This document shows, in pieces, positions 46,129-61,600 of a stretch of 64,000 nucleotides of DNA. The DNA is from Edaphochlamys debaryana (lineage: Eukaryota; Chlorophyta; Chlorophyceae; Chlamydomonadales). The notes beneath the pieces were generated by a model. It did no database searches and was not told where the DNA came from. It saw only the letters and a list, made by a program, of their open reading frames with translations. Location of the stretch: positions 310,001 to 374,000 of the forward strand of contig JAEHOE010000122.1 of the NCBI GenBank assembly GCA_016858145.1, written 5' to 3'. How positions within the stretch are numbered: position 1 is the stretch's first letter; every line of letters starts with the position of its first letter. The position numbers and the translations under genes were made by a program.

Positions 46129-49100
46129 ATGTATCGTCTCCTAGCGACAGCGTTTCTCGTCGGCGTTGCCGTGCTGGCGAGCGCGCAAGAGTGAGTGTCG
46201 TGTCCCGGGACCCGGCATGTCTGCGACACGCGCTTCGTTCCCGCTTACGAGCTCTCGCCCCGCCCGCCCTCCCGCAGTGAGGACCCGGCCGTCGGCGGCA
46301 AGTTCACTTTTATCGGAAACAGCACAGTGGTTGGGGTTCAACTTGTGGTCGTTCCAGGTCAGCACGAGGCCTGCACCTGCCCGCACCTGCCCGGACCCCG
46401 CCCGCGCCGCGCCCCTGCCCCCCACCCCTACTCCTATCATGCCGTTGCGGCCCTTGCTGACCCCGTCTCCCGCTCTCCGAACAAACGTCCCATGCTTCCT
46501 TTTTACCGGTGCTGCTGCTCGCTCCCGGCCCGCTGCCCGCTGCCCCCGCATGCAGGCACCACCCAGTTCTTCTTCATGGAGCGCCCCAGCGGCAACCACC
46601 CGGGCGGCGGGGACGCCAACGCAGCGCTGTTCGACTCGGTGACCGGCAAGGTGGGTGGGTGGCTGGGGGGCAGGGCAGGCTCCATGGTTCGGCCGATAGG
46701 CCCAAATGTTGGGGGCGCATCGCAAGAAGGGAAGGCGTGTCCAGAGCACGCATACTCGCCATGCTGGGAAGGGTAGGTGTGGTCGCCACGCTCAGCCCCG
46801 CACCCAGCTGGCAACCGCCCCGGCCGCCTTACCCGTGCCCACCCCCCCTCCGTCCCCGCCCTCGTCCAGTCCTGGAGCGTCCAGTGCCGCCTGAGCCTGG
46901 AGAACTGTGGTCACTCCTACCTTGAGAATGGTGGGTGTGCCCGGTCCGGTGATCCAGCAAGGCGCGATGGGCAGGAGTGCTGGAACCCTGGTGCTGGAAC
47001 CCTGGGAGGGAAGGGGCAGCGCCGCCGTGAGTTGTCGGGCCAAGCGCCGCTTAGCCGTTGGTGCAGGGGCCAGGCAAGGGGCGCAGCCCACCCAACCAAT
47101 CCCCCTCCGCCCTTGCCGCGATACGCGTGTCCCACCTCCAGGCACGATCGCGGTCCTGGCGGGCCACAAGCCCCAGAGCTCCTACGTCGAGGGGCGCAGG
47201 GTGAGGCCGCCAGGGTCGGGGCGCGGCGCCCGAGTTTTCGGGGCCGTGGGGGCCGCCGTATGTTTGGAGCCGCACCGCCTTCCACCCTATCCTCCTCCCC
47301 AACCCCCTACCCCCTACCCCCCAATCCCCCCTTCCTCCCCCTCTCAGGGCGTGCAGCTGCTGGACCTGGAGGCCCGGGCGCTGCGGGAGGTGGGGTCGCT
47401 GCAGTTCGGGCACTGGCTGGCCACCGTCACGCGCCTGCCCAGCGGCCGCATCGCCGTCATGTCCGACAGCCCCTCGCCCGTGGGGCCCATCCCGCGCAAG
47501 GACCTGATCAAGGTGCGTGCGTGCGTACGGGCGTACGGTGGCTGTACGGCTACGCGACGGCCGTGCCGTACCGGGTATTGACCACGCGCTGCTTCGTGTC
47601 GGCGGTTGGCGTGTTTGTCGACCCATACCGCGTGCTGGCTTCGTTCTGGAGACCATTAAAAACCCCGCCTCCTGCCTGCCCCGCAGAACCCCTTCTACGA
47701 GGTGTGGGACCCCGAGAACCCCGTGTCCACCGACCTGCACCAGCTGGAGGGCCAGTTCCTGTCCCGCACCAAGGCAGGTCCCGGCGAGGCGACTGCCTCT
47801 TGAGGGGGGCAGGGGCTCATGGACTAAGCGTGCGAGGGTTGCCAACGTATCTCTGCTGTCCCACCACCCTCCACGCGATCGATCCTCATTTTCGCGTGCG
47901 TCAATGTTTCAACCCTCCCCACACCCCTCCCCCCCCTCCGCAGTACTTCTACTACCCCTTCAACTTCATCCTGCCCACCGGTGACATGTTTGTGTGGAGC
48001 AACAACTACGGCCAGATCATCCGCCCCGAGACCGGCGAGAAGGTCATGGTGCTGCCCTCCTGGCTGCGCACCGGCGGCAAGGGCATCTTCACGGCCTACC
48101 CCTTCAGCGGCTCGGCCGTGATGCTGCCGCTGCGCCCCGGCAACGGCTACAAGGTCGCCGAGATTGTGTGAGTGGGCATGGCTTGGGCGATACTGCTCGG
48201 AAGGGGTCTCAGACATTGTGAGAGCAACGAACCGTGGGCGGTACCTGTACCGGTAACGCTCGTGCGGGTTGGACGGATGGATGGGGCGTGGATGGCGGGT
48301 TGCTCCGCCGCATGTCCGTACCTCTGCTCATCATGCCAACCCGCCCTTGGCCATTGCCCCTTGCCCCCTCCCCCCCCACACACAGCGTCTTTGGCGGCCA
48401 GTGGAGCTACGGCTGGATCAACACCACGGCCGTGGCCAAGGCCATGCGGCTCAAGATCCAGATCAATGATGACGGATCGTACGACGTGGGCCAGTGGGCG
48501 GTGGAGGACATGCCCAGCCCCCGCGTGTCCGGGTCTGCCGTACTGCTGCCCAACGGCCAGGTGCTCCTCATCAACGGAGCGCAGGTGGGGTTGAAGGGGG
48601 GGACAGGAGGGTTTTGGTGAGGGGGGCGGGGTGAGTGGGCCGGTGGGGGTTGGGGTTGGGGTCTGGGTCATGCGCCCTAGCAGGCCACTGTGTCGCTAGG
48701 CCAACCCGGACCTTTTCCACAACTTGTCACTCAACTGCCGCCCCACCCCACCCCCGCCCCACCCCCACCCCCCACAGCGCGGCCTGCTGGGCGACGCCGC
48801 CGCGGGCGGTGTGGCCATGCTCAACGAGCCCAACTTCCGGCCCGTGCTGTACGACCCGGAGGCCGCCCCCGGCCTGCGCTTCACCACGCTGGCCCGCTCC
48901 CAGATCGCCCGCCTGCTGCACTCCACGGCGGGGCTCACGCTGGACGGCGGCGTGCTGGTGAGGGGGAGGGAAGGGGGCAGGGGAAGGGGGAGAGGGGGAA
49001 AGAAGGGGGGAGGGAGGCGGGGGAAGGGCCATGGCCCGCAGCGGGAGGCGGGAGGCGGGAGGGGTAGCTGAGCTGGTGGGGCCGCTAGCAGGGCTAGAGC

Positions 49101-49783
49101 TGGCTTTGACTGCTTCGTGTTCCTCCCGCCCTGCTGTCTCCAGGTTGCCGGCGGCGACCGCTCCAAGGCCTACACCTGCTCCGAGCCGCACAGCCCCTCG
49201 CCCTGGGGCTTCCCCGAGTTCCGCGTCGAGGTCTTCTCGCCGCCCTTCGTCTTCGACACGCCCCACCGCCCCGTCATCACCTCCACCTCCGACCCCTTCC
49301 GCTACGGTGCGTGCACCCCCACCCCACCCGACTTGCCGCCATCTCGTGCTGCTGCTCCATCCCTACACCCCGCCTCACTGCCGACAGTTCCCCCGCATTG
49401 CCTCTTCCCGCCAACCTCCCCTCTGCCTTCCAACCACGCACCCCCCCCCCTCCCCGCCCCCTCCCTGCCCCCCCCCAGGCGAGACCGACATCATCACCTT
49501 CACCCTTGAGGACCCCACCGCCAACGTCACCTCCGTGGTCCTCGTTGCCCCCTCCTCCGACACGCACGGCTTCAACATGCACCAGCGGGTCGTGGAGCTG
49601 GAGATCCTGGCGTACGACACAGATAACAACCACCGCGCCGCATCTCAGGGGCAGCACACCGTGACCGTGCGCGCGCCGCCCTCTGCCGCGGTGGCCCCCG
49701 CCGGTCCGTACATGCTGTACCTGGTCGCTGGGACGACGTACGGGCCGGGCGTATGGGTCAAGGTGGCCAGGGAGGAGGCGTGA
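46129..49783 (+). CDS. Secreted glyoxal/galactose-oxidase-like protein, 559 aa
   Basis: Twelve exons: 46129-46190, 46278-46357, 46556-46650, 46870-46930, 47142-47200, 47348-47512, 47687-47773, 47944-48167, 48386-48584, 48778-48957, 49144-49306, 49479-49783. The intron after 47773 starts with GC, the only in-frame solution. The first exon is a signal peptide (LLATAFLVGVAVLASAQ). The body has the copper-radical-oxidase layout: a Kelch-like propeller (ENCGHSYLENGTIAVLAGHK, MPSPRVSGSAVLLPNGQVLL, HSTAGLTLDGGVLVAGGD), then the C-terminal domain from about 430 (FSPPFVFD, DIITFTLEDP, SSDTHGFNMHQRVVELEI). Known enzymes oxidise aldehydes or primary alcohols to make H2O2, using Cys, two Tyr and two His. 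Here Cys92, His392 and His488 align, but the two tyrosine positions read HWL143 and LL391H, so normal copper-radical chemistry looks lost. A cell-wall or extracellular-matrix role would suit the fold; this is inference. Confidence 0.9.
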
Positions 49784-51960
49784 GGGGGTCTGGGTTCGGG
49801 TGGTTGGGCGCGTGGGCGGGTGGGTGGTTGAGGGGTCGGGACCGCGTAGAGGGAGTGGGATGGGTTTATGGTGCCGTACATAGGAAGGGGCATTCATGGC
49901 TGGTGAGGGTACCGGAATACCGGTGTGCTATAGCATGGAAGACTGATCACGTGCTAAGCTAATCTTGTTTGTGGAAGATTTGAGTTTAGGCATGTGCTTG
50001 TAGAGCCTAGGGATTAGGGTTGTCTTACAGATGGTATGCGGGGGGGTGGGCAATAGCCCATGCATCTGCCTCTTCTTGCCTGAGCTAGCAAGGGCTCAAC
50101 GCAAGCCCTTAGTGTGATGGTCTTCCCTACATTCCATACCTAGCTCTTCTTCCTCCTAGCGTGCATGCTTTCCATTCTGCTCTTTGTATGTGCGGAAGGT
50201 ACACTTGGCCAAATAGTCTGGATGCAAGGTTAGGTACGTCGCTGCTTGCGGTGGAGTCAAAGCTTTTAGGGCTAGTGCGCTAGCGTTTCGCCTCAATGGC
50301 GGCAGCGAGGGGATCATGGGGACGGACCCGCCGGTTGTTGGCACCGGTGTAGCGGCATGTATGGACCGTCGAATGTGGTCCTGAACCCGCACCTTGTAAG
50401 GGCAACTGAGCAAGGCACTTGCCCCATGTCCCCCGCTCACCCGCCGTGCTGGGAGGACTACCTTACCCTGCCTGGCGTTGGACCTGTGTGGACAGGATCC
50501 CGCACCCCTGGTTCTGGATGGCTTTCCCCTCCTGCTCCCAACCCCTGGTCCTCGGTGTTGGGTCTGGGGTGGGGCCTGGATGGTTCCCCCCGCCCCACAG
50601 GGTGACAGCAAGCCCGGGACCATCTGTTTCTGGAGGAAGTCCTTGTTATGTTGGCCGGCTGGGCACCGCCTGCGCCTCGGGGCCTGGGCACCTCGCTTGG
50701 GTGGCGCCAGAGGTCAGCCCCGCCCGCCTCGCCGAGTAGGCTGTCTCGAATCCGCCACCACGCCTTGAGCCCACACACGCGCGCACGTGCATGCAGGACG
50801 GCGGCGCTAAGCGGTGCTGGGCGGTGCGGGCCTCCCGGCTCGGGAGTCGGGAGCCGGGACCCCCGCTTTGCGCTACGTTGATGTCATCTACCCGCGCAGC
50901 ACTGTCCACCCTCCTCCAACGCTCCAAGGTACCTGGGCGGCGCGGGCATGCGGCACTGGCACCTTGGCCCCTCCCGTCCTGCTTGTGACCAGGCCCAGCA
51001 GCAGAGCGGATTGGGCGCCGCCCATCAGCGACGATGGAGCCCTAGGTTGTCCACTGCCAGTACTACGGTATGGGCGGGGACCGGGGAGCCACTGTGTCCA
51101 CCACGCTTCAGTAATCCCACTGCCTCCTGGAAGGTATCCCTGCCACGGCATGGGGACCGGCGCCGCGCCCGGGCCAGGGCCCCTGCAAACCGCGGGTCCG
51201 CCGCTGCGCCGCGTCCCGCGTGGTCAGCAGCGCCAACGACAAGCCCTCTGGGGCTGCATCCTTCACGGCAGCTTCTTAGTGGAAGTGAAGCGGCCAAAGC
51301 GGAGTGAAGGGATAGGTTCAGCGAGCGAAGGGCAAGGGCACTCACGGCCACGGGCGGGACTTACGACCCTCCCCACATCCCCTCGCTGCCACGGCAACGG
51401 CGTCCGTTCAGGGCTCTGCCAGGGTCACGGCCGCTGCTGCCCACGCCTTCCGCGCCCCTCCTGCCAGGACTCCCACTGCCTACGTCGCCGTCGCCAGGAG
51501 CGGCCCCCTCGCGGTGCTGTCGGACTGCATGGTCATGGCTCGCCGCTCCGACCCCACCTCGTAGCGCTGGCACCTGACTTCGCTTGGGGACGCATTTCCC
51601 CGCCCCCGCGAACCGCGGGTCTGTCGGGTGACCGCCCAAACGTCAAGCCCTCCGTCCTTCTCGACAGACAAATAGAAGTGAAGAAGCAAAGGTAGATTGG
51701 ACGGATGTAACCGGGGGGCAAGCTATCGCTAGCGAGGGCCCTCGCGAAAACGCTTGCTCAGGCACGACGTCCAGCGACGGAGCCGAGGCAGCTCGTATGT
51801 CAAGCGTCTATTGCCCTTTTGCTCTGGATCAGGCAGTGGGCTCGTGGCTTGCGATCGCGGAAGCATTGTTCAGGAATTTCCTGGGCTTTATGCGCCTGGT
51901 CAATTGAGCCCGCAATTCATACGCCTTCGGCCCGTAATCAGGCTGTATACTCGACCCAAA
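49784..51960. other. Oxidase 3' UTR, gene-poor spacer and SQD1 promoter
   Basis: No coding exon is supported. The left part should be the oxidase 3' UTR, with TGTAA at 50395-50399. A weak repeat pair is seen between 51184-51311 and 51606-51690 (aaccgcgggtc followed by gaagtgaag at similar distances). The rest shows nothing definite. Confidence 0.45.
50395..50399 (+). terminator. Candidate TGTAA poly(A) signal of the oxidase gene
   Basis: First + TGTAA after the stop, about 610 bases downstream, in a typical distance range. Confidence 0.5.
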
Positions 51961-57589
<5,629 letters not shown>

Positions 57590-57592
57590 AGC

Positions 57593-57716
57593 GGATCCGG
57601 AACAGGATCCGGACAGGATCTGGAAGCGGGCCGGACAGGATCCGGAACCGTACTGGACCGGACTGGACGTGACCGAGCCGGACTGGACTGGACCCGGACC
57701 CGACTGGACCGTTGGC
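57593..57716 (+). repeat. Degenerate GGATCCGGAC / ACTGGACCGG repeat after the SQD1 stop
   Basis: Overlapping copies of ggatccgga and actgga(cc) variants begin four bases after the stop codon and fill the start of the 3' UTR. They read like a drifted simple repeat. Confidence 0.7.
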
Positions 57717-58264
57717 GTGCGCGGCTGCTGGGCCTGCTGAGGGCGGAGGCGGAGTCCGCGGGCGCAGGCGCAGGGCCCCGGCTGGCGCGGTCGCGCAGTG
57801 GGGGCCCTTGAGGGGGGGGGGGCAGCGGCTGCAGCGGAGCGGCGCGCAGGAGGAGGGGGCAGGGGCTCAGGCGGTGTTGGGAGCAGTGGCGAATGGACCC
57901 GGCGCCCAAGTGCTAGGGACCCCATGGGGGGGCTCTTGGGGAGGCAGCCAGGCGGGAGGGGGCCGCGGTGTCGCTGTGACGACGTGGGGGTGGAGTTAGT
58001 GAGGTAGCGGGGATGGGGGGTCGGGATGCGCGGAAGGATGCGCAGGAGGCACTGCGGTGCGGAGGGGCGTTAGGTAGATAACTGGGGGGGTTGAAAGGCC
58101 GCCCGAACGAGGCGAGTCAGCCAGAAGGCAACTGCCGTACATCCGACAGAGCCATGCTGGGATACGGCGGAGCAGCAGGAGGGGACGTGCTGGGAGATAG
58201 GTGGAGGAGGCGACGGAGGCTTGGCAGGGACTCGCGGAGGCTCTGACGAGAGCGCCAGGTCCTG

Positions 58265-58269
58265 TGTAA
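58265..58269 (+). terminator. TGTAA poly(A) signal of SQD1
   Basis: First + TGTAA downstream of the SQD1 stop, about 680 bases away. A further TGTAA at 57449-57453 lies inside the last intron. Confidence 0.55.
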
Positions 58270-58661
58270 GCAGAGCGGAGACGTGGCAGGCGAAGTCCTG
58301 TATTTGGGCAGTGGGTTAGGAGGAAAGCACCGCAGCGTTGTCGCGTGGACCAGACACCGGGCCTGCGGCGGCCAAGGCCAGAGTACCGCACAGCAGCGAT
58401 AAGGCCTCGAGGGGTTTCCTGGGTTAGCGCGTCCAAGCTCGAGCTCAACTTCCGCAAGGGCACGACGCTTGAAAGCACGGCTGCATTAGTTCCGGCGGGC
58501 GGGGGCCGGGGGACGGGCCGGGGCAGGCCGGGAACAAGCACGGGTAACGGCACGCCCTCCGGTTGGGCAAAGGTTTCGGGCGCGTGATCTGCCAACACAC
58601 ACCACTCTGACACCTGCAGTAACGTCACTTCCATAACTAGCGACACGCCTCGTTACTCGAC

Positions 58662-61600
58662 ATGGGCGGGCTCAGGATTGACGATGCAGCTGCTCCGAGC
58701 GACGCTGAATCGTCGAGCCTGCTGCGAGGAGGCGGGAAGTTTACAGCAGAAGTTGAGACGGGCGGTCTGGACGCGGTACAGCGACGAAGACCGGGCGCAG
58801 CGCTTCGTGCGAAGGCAAAAGCTGCGTTCAACACGGTCAGTCGCGCCTGGGGCACCGCCGTTCAACGCGCAAAGGCTTCCAACCTGAGCAGACCAGTTGT
58901 GCTCGCGGGCTTGGGCGTCGGCGTCTTGACGCTCGTGCTCGGAGTCTACGTGCTTGTGTCGGGGCCATCCACCGGCAACTTGACGCCCGCTGGCGAGCTG
59001 CGCGTTGCGCTACTGGTGAGTCGACGCGAGGGTCATGCGGCGTGTGATGTATATATGCAGAGTCGCGGGTGTCGGACTGGGGTTGGGTGTTGCACGAGGC
59101 TGCAGGCAGCTGGTCGCCCCGGCCCTGAACTTGGGGACACCATCACCCCGCTCGCCACCCTCGGCCGTCCTCAACACGGCATACTCAGCAGCCGGTGCCA
59201 CACCACTGCTTCCCCACCACCTCGTGCCCCTCCCTGCTCTCCCGTCCCTGGGAACCCCCCCCCCTCCACACACACACACACAGGCCGACGCGCACCTGAT
59301 CGGGCCGCAGTACGTGTGCTGTACGGAATCCAATGACGTGGACAACGACTCCATCATGAAGACCGTGGAGCGGCTCAAGGCGGCGCAGCAGCAGGTGCTA
59401 ACGCCAGCTTGGGGCTGAGGCCGCTGACTCTCGAGGAGTTGGGGCTAGACGAATTGGGCCCAAAGGGGCTAACGGCAGAGCGCCAAGGCCGCTGGCTTCA
59501 GGCCGGGGGGCTGTCCCGGTGGCCCCCTTCTGCTGTCTCCCCTTCGCCATCCGCTGGGACCAAGGCGTGCCGGGCTGGAGGCTGGAGGCTGGAGGAATGG
59601 GGCCCGATGGGACTCATTTTACGAGCCGGATCCGCCGGAGTCCCTGGGCTTCCGGGAGCCAGGGGGCCGGTGCATGGCAGCATGGGCCCGGGACGTGGCC
59701 GGGCTGGCCGCTCGCTCCTTGCGTGCACGGACGAATCAGGCCAGGCCTGGTGCCCCGCCCATGGGAGCACGGGCGTGGCGGGCAGGGCTCTGCGCCCCGT
59801 CTAGTCGCTGTCGCGCATCCCAGGGCCGCGTCAAACAGTGCTGCGGCGGGGCCTGTGCTGAGGCGGGGCCAGTGCTGAGGCCCTCCGTTCCTCCCGTCCC
59901 CCTGCCCACCCGGCGCCTCCGCAGATCGAGGCCCTGGACCCGCCCCCCGCGGGTGTGGTGTTCCTGGGGGACGTCATCCACAACGGCTACTTCTCACACA
60001 ACTTCGACTGGTGGGTGGGCAGAGGGGGGGTGAGGTTGGGGATGGGTGGGCGGGGTGGATCGGGTGGGTCGGGTGGGTGGGCGGGTGGGGCGGGGGGTGG
60101 GTGGGTTTGAGAGCGGCTTGGCGAGGCCGTCCAGGGGTGCAGAGCAAGCAACCCTGAGCCAGGCTCAAGCCAAATGCGGGCGAGGCAGCCAGGGCCTGAG
60201 GGGGGCAGTCGGCCGGCCCCTGCCCTGCGCCCTGATCGCCACCCGCCCCCGCCCTGCCCCCGCCGCCGCCTCCCGGCGCCAGGTACCTGCAGCAGCGTAA
60301 CGCCTACACGGTGGGCGGCGAGGTCTTCGCCAACTTCACCCGCCCCGTGCGCTTCCTGTGGGGGTGAGCGGCCAAAGCGGCAGAGGCGGGCTTGTGTCGG
60401 TCTGTCTGCTAGAGGCGGCGGGGTCAGCACGCGGGGGTTGGTCACTTGGGGTTACCGTGGTGGGGTTCAGGCAGGGCGGGGCGTCCCGGTGGCGGGCCTG
60501 CCCATCGGCGCTTGCGTACCGCTGACAGTTAAACTTGATCCCTCTCCCCTTCCTTCCCCACCCCTTGTGCCGACGACGCCCGGCAGCAACCACGACTACA
60601 AGGCGAGGGGGAGCCCTAGGGCTGGGGGGCAGGGGGGTAGGGTGAGGGGGAGACAGAGGGCAAAGTTGCAGCAAGGACGGGGAAGGGCGGGAGGATGTGT
60701 GTGCCTGGCGGCGCTGCCCGCTCCCAAGCGCTCGCGCCAGCCTTCCCGCGCAAGGTCCCCGCCCCGCCCAACCGCTTCCCCTCTGAGCCTCCGCCCCTCC
60801 TCCTCCACCCCCCCCAACCTCCTCCCCCCCCAGACCACGTGCGGCAGTGCGGCTGACTCGTACGACCGTTTCTCCCTCAGCCACCGCCTGTTCAAGTGGG
60901 TGGGGGCGGGGCGCCCTGGAGGGAGGCTGGAGGGAGGGAGCCGGGGTGGGGGGCCGGAGGGGAGGGTGGTTGTGATGGTGGTAGAGGGGGAAACCGGGGC
61001 TCGAGGCGAGGAGGCCATTGGCGAGGGGGAGCGACCCCACGGGGGGGCGCCAACGCGCAAGCACAGGGCCTCGTGGCCGTGCCTGGTAGGCTGGCCGCAT
61101 GGGGCTGCTTGCAGGGGTGTGGCAAGGGGCAGCACCGCAGGGGTCAGACATGCGGCCGAAGCCGACAGCCCCTCAGGCCCCGCCCTCCCCCCTGTCCCGC
61201 CCGCCCCCCCCCCCCCTCACCCTGTTCCTCCCCTCACCCCCTCACCCCCTGACCCCGCCAGGCACTTCCTGGGCCCCACCGCCATGCCGTACAGCTCCTT
61301 CAAAGTGGGCCGGTACAACCTCCTCTTCCTCAACGGTGGGGGGGGCGGGGGCGGGGGCGGGGGCGGGGGGGAGAGGGGTGTATGCCGCGCTCTTGCCTGC
61401 CTCCCTGCCCAGCCGCATGCGCCCCCCCGCCCACGCGTGCCTCACCCCGGCCCCCTTCCTGGGCCCCTCCCTCCCCTACCCCCTCCACAGCGCAACTGGG
61501 CCCCTCCTGGGACCCCACCCACCCCCGCTGCGACACGCGCCTGGGCTCCCTGGGCGCCCCCCAGCTGGAGTGGCTGGCGCGGGAGCTGGGGTCGGGGCGG

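Larger units (their letters stand above)
57590..58661 (+). other. SQD1 3' UTR and spacer to the phosphoesterase
   Basis: The first 125 bases are a degenerate run of short units (ggatccggac, actggaccgg) rich in ggac and ccgg. TGTAA at 58265-58269 is the candidate poly(A) signal. No coding exon is supported. Confidence 0.5.

Noticed and set aside
51184..51690. Two aaccgcgggtc...gaagtgaag blocks as ends of a transposon
   Set aside because: Similarity is short and in direct orientation, with no terminal inverted repeats, target duplication or transposase.
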